Origin: Williamsia sp.
Lineage (GTDB): Bacteria > Bacteroidota > Bacteroidia > Chitinophagales > Chitinophagaceae
DNA length: 64,000 bases
Direction: 5' to 3'
Assembly (NCBI GenBank): GCA_015069695.1
Contig: JADCRZ010000014.1
Coordinates: forward strand, 62,001-126,000
Below, piece after piece: positions 7,707-15,619 of this stretch. Made by a program: the position numbers and the translations under genes. Numbering within the stretch: the stretch's first letter is position 1; each line of letters begins with the position of its first letter. Below the pieces are notes generated by a model. It was not told the DNA's origin, ran no database searches, and saw nothing but the letters and a program-made list of their open reading frames with translations.

Positions 7707-10196
7707 TTGAAATTTAGCATCAAACGACTCTTTAAGATAGTAGCCTGGCTGATCGGCATCCTCATCTTTACCTGGATGCTGGTGTGGATATACGTATTGG
7801 CTAACAAGAAGAGCCTGATCAATAAAGTAAGTACGCAGTTAAACAGCAGAATAGGGGGTGAGATTATTATCACTGACTTTGAACCCAGCCTGATCAGCAC
7901 ATTTCCTCATGTAGCCTTGCGCCTGAACGGCTTTGCCATCCGCGACAGTATGTGGAAAGAACACCACCACGATCTGATAAAAGCCGAGTATGCGTTTGTA
8001 CGGCTGGGATTGTTCAGCTTGTTCACCGGCACCCCGGCCATCAAAAAAGTTATTATCCGCAAAGGATCTGTGTATGTGTTCAGTGATACAACAGGCTATA
8101 CAAACACCTACATGTTCAAATCGCACGATTCATCTGCAAAAGCCGGCAGCCGCCCGTTCTCCGTACCGGATGTTGAGATGGATGACGTAAGATTAACCCT
8201 CGATCTGAAAGCAAAAAGCAAATTATACGACTTTGACATACACCGGCTAAACTGCAATGCCAGCGATAAAACAGATCGCTTGCAGCTGGATGTAAGAACA
8301 GACCTGCTTGTTCACAGCCTGGCCTTTAACACAGACAGCGGCAGCTTTGTACGCGAAAAAACCATAGAAGGAAATTTCACCGTAGACTTTTATCAATCAA
8401 AGAAAAAACTGGAATTCAAGGAAGCAAAACTGCAGATAGACAATCATCCTTTCACTATTTCAGGCATGTTTGATCTTTCTGATGCACCTCCCTTGTATTT
8501 TCTTTCTATCAAAACAGAAAAGCTGCCCTACAAACAAGCCCTCGGACTGCTGAGCCAGAATCTCGGCAGAAAGCTGGCCAGGTTTAACGTGGAAAAACCG
8601 GTTGACGTGCAAGCTGTACTGGATGGAACGGTCCGGCCAAATAAAATACCCACGGTAAAGCTGGCTGTACAGGTGAAGAACAACACCGTGTCAACACCTA
8701 CCCTGACCATTACAGATGCCAGTTTCAGCGCGCAGTTCAACAACCGGCTTGATCCGCAGCAGCGTCCGGTAAACAACAACTCAGGTTTTAGCTTCTCGCA
8801 ATTCTCCGGAACCTGGGAAAACATTCCTGTCCAATCAAAACAAATCACACTGGTAGACCTTGACCATCCGGTTATCAATTGCGACATCCAATCTTCTATC
8901 GATTTAAAAGCCCTGAACAATGTGTTGAGCAGCAATACAGTGGAATTTACAAAGGGCAGCGGAGCGGTAAACGCTACCTACCGTGGTCCGGTGATGGAGG
9001 GCGATACAGCCGCCGTAAGTATTCATGGAAGCATTGACCTGAAAGAGGCTGACCTGGTGTATACGCCAAGAAACCTGCCCTTTACCAACAGCAGCGGCAG
9101 CATTCAGTTTGATGACAAAGACGTGTATGTAAAAAACCTGAAAACATCAGCTGCCAATAGTCCATTGGTAATGAACGGAAGCATAAAAAACTTTATATCG
9201 CTGATCAATAAAAGTCCGGAAAAAATTAACCTTGATTGGAACATCTCCTCTTCCCGGCTCAACCTGGGCGACTTTCTCGCCTACCTGGAGAAAAGATCTG
9301 TTCGTTCTAGATCGAAAAAAAACATATCTGCCCTTATCAGACAGATTGATCGCATGCTGGAAGATTGTGCCGTTGACCTGCAGCTGAATGCCGACCGCCT
9401 TCTCTATAAGAAGTTTGATGCCAGCCACGTAGCAGCCAATATACAATTGACCAACAATTTAATCGCGCTACGGAAAGTGGTTGTGCAGCATGCCGGAGGT
9501 ACGCTGGTTCTGAACGGCAGTTTAACAGAACATCCGGCGGGCAACCTGCTTTCGCTGACAACAGACATGAACAATGTAAACGTTCCGCTCATCTTTAAAG
9601 CATTTGACAATTTCGGGCAGGATGGCATCACCGATAAAAACCTGAAAGGCAAGCTGGATGCCGATGTAAAGATCACCGGATTGATTACCCAGCGGGCCGG
9701 ATTGGCAGACAATACCCTGAAAGGGATCGTTAACTTTAATTTGAAAAATGGCGAACTGATCGATTTTGAACCTATTGAGAAGATATCAGCTGCTGCGCTC
9801 AACAACAAGGGTGTATCGACCGTCAAGTTTGCTGATCTGAAAAACAAGCTCGACATAAATGGTTCGGCGATCAGGCTCAACCGCATGGAGATCCGCTCTT
9901 CTGTGTTCACCATGTTTGTGGAGGGCCTGTATGATCTGAAGAAAGGCACCGATCTGAGCATACAAGTACCCCTGAACAATCTTACAAAAAGCAAAGAAGA
10001 TTTTACCCTGAAGAACAAAGGCACAAAAAGCAAGACCGGTGTAAGCGTTTGGCTGCGTGCAAAAACAGGCGATAACGGCCGGGCAAAAATCAGCTGGGAC
10101 CCTTTTAAAAGAGGCATAAAAGAACGGAGAAAAAATAGCGCAGACTCAACCATCCAGGCCGCTCCGGATTCCACAAAACTGGAGAGAAAGCAGTAA
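7707..10196 (+). CDS. AsmA-like inner-membrane anchored protein
   Basis: Large (829 aa from the chosen start) protein with one N-terminal membrane segment (LFKIVAWLIGILIFTWMLVW) and a long periplasmic beta-rich region. An AsmA-type N-terminal domain (IGGEIIITDFEPSLISTFP) and a C-terminal AsmA_2-like region (LKGIVNFNLKNGELIDFEPI) are recognisable. AsmA/TamB-like proteins are linked to outer-membrane lipid transport or assembly; the role here is not established. The frame is open back to ATG 7590, but the extra ~39 residues are Cys-rich and unconserved-looking. I favour TTG 7707 (MKFSIKRLFK) just before the membrane segment. uvrB follows after 24 bp, probably in one transcript. The C-terminus is basic and hydrophilic. 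Confidence 0.75.
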   Translation: MKFSIKRLFKIVAWLIGILIFTWMLVWIYVLANKKSLINKVSTQLNSRIGGEIIITDFEPSLISTFPHVALRLNGFAIRDSMWKEHHHDLIKAEYAFVRLGLFSLFTGTPAIKKVIIRKGSVYVFSDTTGYTNTYMFKSHDSSAKAGSRPFSVPDVEMDDVRLTLDLKAKSKLYDFDIHRLNCNASDKTDRLQLDVRTDLLVHSLAFNTDSGSFVREKTIEGNFTVDFYQSKKKLEFKEAKLQIDNHPFTISGMFDLSDAPPLYFLSIKTEKLPYKQALGLLSQNLGRKLARFNVEKPVDVQAVLDGTVRPNKIPTVKLAVQVKNNTVSTPTLTITDASFSAQFNNRLDPQQRPVNNNSGFSFSQFSGTWENIPVQSKQITLVDLDHPVINCDIQSSIDLKALNNVLSSNTVEFTKGSGAVNATYRGPVMEGDTAAVSIHGSIDLKEADLVYTPRNLPFTNSSGSIQFDDKDVYVKNLKTSAANSPLVMNGSIKNFISLINKSPEKINLDWNISSSRLNLGDFLAYLEKRSVRSRSKKNISALIRQIDRMLEDCAVDLQLNADRLLYKKFDASHVAANIQLTNNLIALRKVVVQHAGGTLVLNGSLTEHPAGNLLSLTTDMNNVNVPLIFKAFDNFGQDGITDKNLKGKLDADVKITGLITQRAGLADNTLKGIVNFNLKNGELIDFEPIEKISAAALNNKGVSTVKFADLKNKLDINGSAIRLNRMEIRSSVFTMFVEGLYDLKKGTDLSIQVPLNNLTKSKEDFTLKNKGTKSKTGVSVWLRAKTGDNGRAKISWDPFKRGIKERRKNSADSTIQAAPDSTKLERKQ

Positions 10197-10220
10197 ATTT
10201 ACAGGCCAACCATATCATTC

Positions 10221-12254
10221 ATGCGATTCAAAGTCCATTCACCTTATACGCCTGCCGGCGACCAGCCGCAGGCCATTGAACAGTTAACGCAAGGCATCCT
10301 CAGCGGCGAGCAATACCAAACCCTGCTGGGGGTAACAGGCTCCGGAAAAACGTTTACCATTGCCAACGTCATCGAACGGGTACAAAGGCCTACCCTGGTA
10401 TTGACACACAACAAAACCCTGGTAGCCCAGCTCTATGGCGAGTTCAAGCAGTTCTTTCCTGAAAACGGGGTCGGCTATTTTGTAAGTTATTATGATTACT
10501 ACCAGCCGGAAGCTTATATGCCGGTGAGCGATGTATACATTGAAAAAGACCTTTCCATCAACGAAGAATTGGATAAGCTGCGGCTGCATGCCACTACACA
10601 ATTACTCAGTGGCCGGCGGGACATCATCATTGTAGCCAGCGTAAGCTGTATTTATGGTATGGGGAATCCGTCGGAGTTTGCAAACGGGATCATCCGCGTC
10701 CGCGAGGGACAAACCATTTCGCGGCAGGGCTTCTTGCACGGACTGGTGAACTCTTTATATACCCGTACCCAGGGAGATTTTACCCGGGGCAGCTTCCGCG
10801 TAAAAGGGGATACTGTTGACATCAATCTTCCTTACCTGGACAATGGTTTTCGCATCACATTTTTCGGAGATGAGATCGAGTCCATCGAAACGCTGGAACT
10901 TTCTACGGGCAAGCGCATCAGCCGGGTAAACGATGCCGCTATCTTTCCTGCCAACCTGTACCTGGCTCCCAAAGACATGCTGCAGCAGGTGCTGTACGAG
11001 ATCCAGGATGAATGTGCCGCACAGGTAGAGTATTTTAAATCAGGCGGCAGGTTTATCGAAGCACAGCGTTTAAGCGAGCGCGTGAACTACGATGTGGAGA
11101 TGATCCGCGAACTGGGATATTGCAATGGCGTGGAAAACTATTCCCGCTTTTTCGACCGCCGTGCCCCCGGTGCCCGCCCTTTCTGTTTGCTGGATTATTT
11201 TCCCAAAGATTTTTTGTGTGTGCTGGATGAAAGCCACCAAACCGTTCCGCAGGTAAGCGGCATGTACGGCGGCGACCGGAGCCGCAAGCTGATCCTGGTA
11301 GATTATGGGTTCCGTTTGCCCAGTGCGCTGGACAACCGCCCATTGAATTTTCATGAATTTGAATCCATGCTCAACCAGACCATCTTTGTTTCCGCCACCC
11401 CTGGTGATTATGAGCTGGAAAAGACAGGCGGTGTGGTGGTGGAACAGGTTGTGCGGCCTACCGGCCTGCTGGAACCGCCCATCGATATACGTCCCAGCGT
11501 GAACCAGATCGACGACCTGCTGGATGAGATCGACAAACGGGTAACCAAAGGCGACCGCGTACTGGTAACCACCCTTACCAAACGCATGGCCGAAGAGATG
11601 GACAAATACCTGCACCGCATCAACATCAAATCAAAATACATCCACAGCGAGGTAGACACCCTGGAGAGGGTAGAGATTCTCCGCCAGCTTCGTCTGGGTG
11701 AGATTGATGTGCTGGTAGGCGTAAACCTGCTGCGTGAAGGCCTGGACCTTCCCGAAGTTTCGCTTGTAGCCATTTTGGATGCGGACAAGGAAGGCTTCCT
11801 GCGCAACGAAAAATCGCTGACGCAAACAGCCGGCCGCGCCGCCAGGAATGCAGATGGGTACGTGATCTTCTATGCAGACACCATCACCGAAAGCATGCAA
11901 AAGACCATCGACGAAACCAACCGCCGCCGCGAAAAACAGCTGGCCCACAACCTCGAACATGGCATTACGCCCAAAACAGTCAGTAAGAGCAAAGAGCAGG
12001 TATTCGCCCAAACCTCTGTGCTGGAAATCAAAGGCTACAACCCGGAATCAGACAAAGCCGTTGAGGGTGATCTTGTAACGGTAGCGGCCGAAGAACAGGA
12101 AACCTATCAAACCATTCCCCAAATGCAGAAGGCCCTGGGCAAGGTGAAAAAAGACATGGAAAAAGCCGCCAAAGACCTGGACTTCATGGAAGCCGCACGG
12201 TTAAGGGACCAGATGTTTACCATGCAGAAGCAGCTGGAAGCGATGCAGCGGTAG
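10221..12254 (+). CDS. uvrB: excinuclease ABC subunit B
   Basis: Damage-verification helicase of nucleotide excision repair, working with UvrA and UvrC. 677 residues, full length. Walker A GVTGSGKTFT is at about 36-45, the beta-hairpin region YYDYYQPEAY follows, then DESH (Walker B) and the helicase motif VGVNLLREGLDLPEVSL. A C-terminal UVR coiled-coil that contacts UvrA/UvrC is present (KDLDFMEAARLRDQM). ATG 10221 is the only sensible start. It lies 24 bp after the AsmA-like gene; uvrA is not in the window. Confidence 0.97.
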   Translation: MRFKVHSPYTPAGDQPQAIEQLTQGILSGEQYQTLLGVTGSGKTFTIANVIERVQRPTLVLTHNKTLVAQLYGEFKQFFPENGVGYFVSYYDYYQPEAYMPVSDVYIEKDLSINEELDKLRLHATTQLLSGRRDIIIVASVSCIYGMGNPSEFANGIIRVREGQTISRQGFLHGLVNSLYTRTQGDFTRGSFRVKGDTVDINLPYLDNGFRITFFGDEIESIETLELSTGKRISRVNDAAIFPANLYLAPKDMLQQVLYEIQDECAAQVEYFKSGGRFIEAQRLSERVNYDVEMIRELGYCNGVENYSRFFDRRAPGARPFCLLDYFPKDFLCVLDESHQTVPQVSGMYGGDRSRKLILVDYGFRLPSALDNRPLNFHEFESMLNQTIFVSATPGDYELEKTGGVVVEQVVRPTGLLEPPIDIRPSVNQIDDLLDEIDKRVTKGDRVLVTTLTKRMAEEMDKYLHRINIKSKYIHSEVDTLERVEILRQLRLGEIDVLVGVNLLREGLDLPEVSLVAILDADKEGFLRNEKSLTQTAGRAARNADGYVIFYADTITESMQKTIDETNRRREKQLAHNLEHGITPKTVSKSKEQVFAQTSVLEIKGYNPESDKAVEGDLVTVAAEEQETYQTIPQMQKALGKVKKDMEKAAKDLDFMEAARLRDQMFTMQKQLEAMQR

Positions 12255-12310
12255 GGAGAACCCATTACCAGGCACTTCAAGGTCAAGGATTACAGGCGGA
12301 AAATCATCCT

Positions 12311-12318
12311 TATATTTG
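12311..12318 (+). promoter_or_regulatory. -7 promoter element of the toxin-antitoxin pair
   Basis: TATATTTG matches the Bacteroidota TAnnTTTG consensus exactly and lies 27 bp before the antitoxin ATG. No clear -33 TTTG is seen. Confidence 0.55.
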
Positions 12319-12345
12319 AATAAAAGATCGTTAAACTATTGCATT

Positions 12346-12564
12346 ATGTCTGAGATAGTTCACCTGATTATAAAAAAAGATTATGCAGCTTCACTCATCC
12401 AGCACCTTCAAAGGGAAGATGCAGTAGAGATCATCAAGCAGCAAGAACCTTCTGTTCCAGAATGGCAAAAAGAAGCAGTACGCAAAACATTGGCTGATGC
12501 ACAACAACATCCTGAATTATTGCAATCCTGGGATGTAGTGAAAGAGAAATACAGGCGTTCCTGA
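12346..12564 (+). CDS. putative antitoxin of a RelE/ParE-type module
   Basis: 72-residue helical, charged protein. An upstream in-frame start at 12316 would overlap the -7 element, so ATG 12346 (MSEIVHLIIKKD) is preferred. Its stop TGA (12562-12564) overlaps the ATG (12564-12566) of the following RelE/ParE-like reading frame, the coupling typical of type II toxin-antitoxin operons. No DNA-binding motif was recognised with certainty. The family is assigned mainly from its partner. The 5' portion is acidic and basic mixed and the C-terminal half (DAQQHPELLQSWDVVKEKY) could wrap the toxin (inference). Confidence 0.65.
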   Translation: MSEIVHLIIKKDYAASLIQHLQREDAVEIIKQQEPSVPEWQKEAVRKTLADAQQHPELLQSWDVVKEKYRRS

Positions 12565-12847
12565 TGGCATATCAGCTTGTTTTATCACCGGATGCTATCA
12601 ACGTATTGATGAAGCATTCGATCATTACAACAAAGTCTCATATGGCTTAGGTTTTGAATTTACAGACTTACTTGATCAGTACTTTAAAAAAATCATCACT
12701 CTCCCTACTGCTTCTGCTGTTCCGTATGACGATGTTCGGGCTAAGCCCATCGATACTTTTCCTTTTACAATCCATTTTATCATTTCCGACAATAGCCGCA
12801 TTATTATACTGCGCATCTTTAATACCAACCAACGGCCTTTCTGGTAA
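12564..12847 (+). pseudogene. RelE/ParE-family toxin, frameshifted
   Basis: Translation from ATG 12564 gives MAYQLVLSPDAIN, the usual start of Bacteroidota RelE/ParE toxins, but then reaches a stop at 12649. Moving the reading register at about 12603 restores a complete toxin-like protein to TAA 12847: IDEAFDHYNKVSYGLGFEF near the N-terminus, then RAKPIDTFPFTIHF, and the terminal IIILRIFNTNQRPFW. The join is best explained by loss of one base in the stretch AACGTATT at 12601-12607. Either a genuine inactivating deletion or a sequencing error. The antitoxin upstream is intact. The 3' end is 11 bp from the convergent PAP2 gene. Confidence 0.75.
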
Positions 12848-12858
12848 ACAAAACTTTC

Positions 12859-13566
12859 TTACCCCATCAAAACCGCCATTGCCACACCCTGCATGATAGC
12901 CCCCATCAAAAAACCCGAGTACACATCAAAAGGATGATGGTCTGAAACAACCAGGCGGGCCGTGCAAACGGCGCCGGTGATCAGGGTGGCAATAGACAGG
13001 TATAAACCCATGAAGAAATTTCCCTGCAGTGCGAGCAGGATAAAGAACGTAAGAAAGCTGCCCATGGCTACCGCATGCATGCTGACCTTGTAATAAATAT
13101 TGGCCATGTACGCGGCAATGCAGGCAAGAAATACGCCCAGCAACATCACCTTGAAGAGGAGCGGACTGTCGCGCAGGTTGAGGGAAACATAGAAGATCCA
13201 GAAGTAAAAGAACATAGAGATCACATAGGGAATGATCCGTTCTTTGCGCGTCTTTAAAAAAATGCTTTTGACAAACCCCAATTGTTTCAGCAGGAACACG
13301 GAGAAGGCCGGGAAAAAAGCGGTCATCAGTACAACAGAAATACTTCTCAGGATCTTGATCTTTGGATTAGAATCCGGGAATACATACGGATGAACAAAGA
13401 TCAGGAAAAGAGCCGTGTAGGAAGGAATAAACAGGGGATGAAAAATATAAGAGAACAGGTGCGCAAAGAACCTGACAAAGGGAGGCTGCCGGACGGGTAT
13501 GATATACAAGCCTTCTTCATTTACGTATCCTTCAGCAGCTTGCTCGTTGTACAGTGTATCTTTCAT
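12859..13566 (-). CDS. PAP2-superfamily-like integral membrane protein
   Basis: 235 residues with about six hydrophobic segments starting near residue 30. The C-terminal half carries a degenerate phosphatidic-acid-phosphatase signature: SMHAVAMGS (the SGH-like motif with Met for Gly) and ARLVVSDHHPFDVYSGF (R-x5-HHxxDV-like). It may dephosphorylate a lipid pyrophosphate or phosphatidate at the membrane. The altered SGH motif leaves catalytic competence uncertain. It begins 3 bp after the rpoN stop on the same strand, so the two are very likely co-transcribed. Confidence 0.7.
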   Translation of the reverse strand: MKDTLYNEQAAEGYVNEEGLYIIPVRQPPFVRFFAHLFSYIFHPLFIPSYTALFLIFVHPYVFPDSNPKIKILRSISVVLMTAFFPAFSVFLLKQLGFVKSIFLKTRKERIIPYVISMFFYFWIFYVSLNLRDSPLLFKVMLLGVFLACIAAYMANIYYKVSMHAVAMGSFLTFFILLALQGNFFMGLYLSIATLITGAVCTARLVVSDHHPFDVYSGFLMGAIMQGVAMAVLMG

Positions 13567-13569
13567 TTT

Positions 13570-15057
13570 TTACAATTCTTTTCTCAACCGGGCAACCGGT
13601 ATATTCAGTTGTTCGCGGTACTTGGCTACTGTACGGCGGGCAATATTATAGCCTTTTTCCTGCAGCAGTTCAGTCAACCGTTCATCGCTGAGCGGCTTTT
13701 TCTTGTTCTCTGCTTCTACCATATCGCTCAGGATCTTCTTCACCTCCCGGGTAGAGACTTCTTCACCCGTATCAGTGCTGAGTGATTCACTGAAGAAAAA
13801 CTTCAGGCGGTAGGTTCCGAATTCTGTTTGTACAAACTTGCTGTTGGCTACGCGGCTTACGGTGGAAATGTCGAAATTGGTGCGTTCGGCAATGTCTTTG
13901 AGGATCATGGGCCGGAGCGTGGTTTCATCGCCGGTCAGGAAGAACTCGTATTGATAGTCCAGGATGGTTTCCATGGTGCTCAGCAGGGTATGCTGGCGTT
14001 GCTTGATGGCATCGATAAACCATTTGGCCGCATCAATTTTTTGTTTGATGAACAGGACAGCTTCTTTCTGCCGCTTGTCTTTTTTGCTGCCCCGGTCGTA
14101 ATCTTTCAGCATATCGCGATAGCCTTCGCTGATGCGCAGGTCGGGTGCATTTTTGGCATTCAGGGTGATCTCCAGTTTTCCGCCGTTGTTGATCACAAAA
14201 AAGTCGGGGATCACATAGCTTTCGCCTTTGTTGGTTTCACCTACATTGCCACCTGGCTTGGGATTGAGCCGGATGATCTGGTTGATCACTTCTTTGAGCT
14301 GTTCATCGGTGAGCGACAAACCCCTTTGTATCTTATCGTAATGCTTCTTGGTGAACTCATCAAAATAGCCGGAGAGCACGTCGATGGCGGTCTTTACCTC
14401 TTTTCCTTCCCGCAATTTTCTATTCAGTTGCAGCAGCAGGCATTCCTGCAGGGTTCTGGCGCATACCCCGGGCGGATCAAACTGCTGGATCTTGCCAATC
14501 AGGGCATCAATCTCCTGCTCCGAGGCTTCGATGTTTTGTCTGAATGCCAGGTCATCCTGGATAGAAGAAGTTTCGCGGCGCAGATAACCATCATCGTCGA
14601 TGCTGCCCACGATTTGCTCTGCAATCCTGAGTGAACGCTCATCCAGCTTGAGCATGCCAAGCTGGTCGGCCAGCATGTCGTGAAACGTGGTTTCTACCCG
14701 GTACGGAACTACTTTGTTGCTGTCATCTGAATCCGGGTAATTATCATCGCGCAGTTTATAATCGCCCACTTCATCGTCGCCTTCTGATACGTAATCACTG
14801 ATATCTACATTGTCATACTCGCTTTCACTTCCTTCTAATTCATATTCATCATCGTCATTATCATTGTCTTCCCTTGTCTCTTCATAACTTTCTTCATGAT
14901 CGTTCTCAGTTACTTCCAATGCAGGATTTTCTTCCAGTTCTTCCTTGATGCGTTCTTCGAGGTTTGCCGTAGGAATCTGCAGCAGCTTCATAAGCTGAAT
15001 CTGCTGGGGTGATAATTTCTGTAGTAACTTTTGTTGTAAACTCTGACTGAGTGACAT
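13570..15057 (-). CDS. rpoN: RNA polymerase sigma-54 factor
   Basis: Alternative sigma factor for -24/-12 promoters that needs enhancer-binding ATPases. Domains in order: the Gln/Leu-rich activator-interacting region I (SLQQKLLQKLSPQQIQLMKL) at the N-terminus, an acidic region II (about 60-130, many Asp/Glu), the core-binding domain, a helix-turn-helix region, and the C-terminal RpoN box read as ARRTVAKYREQL. I chose ATG 15057 (MSLSQSLQQK, 495 aa) because region I should start the protein; the frame extends to 15123 with 22 unrelated residues. No enhancer-binding protein is encoded in this window. Confidence 0.95.
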   Translation of the reverse strand: MSLSQSLQQKLLQKLSPQQIQLMKLLQIPTANLEERIKEELEENPALEVTENDHEESYEETREDNDNDDDEYELEGSESEYDNVDISDYVSEGDDEVGDYKLRDDNYPDSDDSNKVVPYRVETTFHDMLADQLGMLKLDERSLRIAEQIVGSIDDDGYLRRETSSIQDDLAFRQNIEASEQEIDALIGKIQQFDPPGVCARTLQECLLLQLNRKLREGKEVKTAIDVLSGYFDEFTKKHYDKIQRGLSLTDEQLKEVINQIIRLNPKPGGNVGETNKGESYVIPDFFVINNGGKLEITLNAKNAPDLRISEGYRDMLKDYDRGSKKDKRQKEAVLFIKQKIDAAKWFIDAIKQRQHTLLSTMETILDYQYEFFLTGDETTLRPMILKDIAERTNFDISTVSRVANSKFVQTEFGTYRLKFFFSESLSTDTGEEVSTREVKKILSDMVEAENKKKPLSDERLTELLQEKGYNIARRTVAKYREQLNIPVARLRKEL

Positions 15058-15163
15058 TCCCTTATAACGGTTTAGTTGATCCTTTTTCTCTGAAAAATTC
15101 GAAAAATTTTCAGCGTGTAACAAAAATCAAGCCGTAATTTACACACAATTCAGGAAAGCCAAA

Positions 15164-15478
15164 ATGCAACGAACAATTAAAATTATTGTTGTTTCCCTGA
15201 CGGGCTTGTTTTGTGCGAACAAGCTGCATGCACAGTCAGTTTTTAACAAACAAATTTTTCCCGCAACAGGTGTAATCCGGTTTTCAGGGGCACCAGCTGA
15301 CTCTGCCGGCACAACCACCCGTTTCTCTTCCATCAACACCGTTCCTTCCAATCTGTATACACAACGCCTGGCATTCTTTTGCGACAAGGAGTTCAAGCTG
15401 GAAAAAGCTACAGGTGTATCATTCCGGTTCAGACTGGGTTCTTTAGAGAGTTGCAACAAGCTGGAAGGAAAGAGATAA
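15164..15478 (+). CDS. small secreted protein of unknown function
   Basis: 104 residues with a clear N-terminal signal peptide ([20 protein letters not shown], cleavage probably after LHAQ at residue 24). The mature part of about 80 residues contains two Cys (CDKEF and LESCNK) that could form a disulfide. No family recognised. It is divergent from rpoN and 141 bp upstream of the GH31 gene on the same strand, so it may or may not be co-transcribed with that cluster. The coding nature is supported by the signal peptide and by lying outside any other gene. Confidence 0.6.
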   Translation: MQRTIKIIVVSLTGLFCANKLHAQSVFNKQIFPATGVIRFSGAPADSAGTTTRFSSINTVPSNLYTQRLAFFCDKEFKLEKATGVSFRFRLGSLESCNKLEGKR

Positions 15479-15619
15479 GAACGCGCCCGGGCCTGTTTCA
15501 GCAAGCCAGACAGATCCTGAGCGGTACAGAAGGTGAATAATGTAAGATCACCTATCAAAATGCGGGTAGGCTGTTTTATCAGCTAACAGCATATTTGCAC
15601 ATATCAAAACAACCATTGC

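Noticed and set aside
9404-10174. 256-codon minus-strand frame
   Set aside because: Antisense to the AsmA-like gene; composition typical of a shadow.
12654-12896. 80-codon plus-strand frame
   Set aside because: Reads the RelE/ParE toxin region in a third frame; the toxin-like translation is the better explanation.
13828-14634. 268-codon plus-strand frame
   Set aside because: Antisense to rpoN; no recognisable features.
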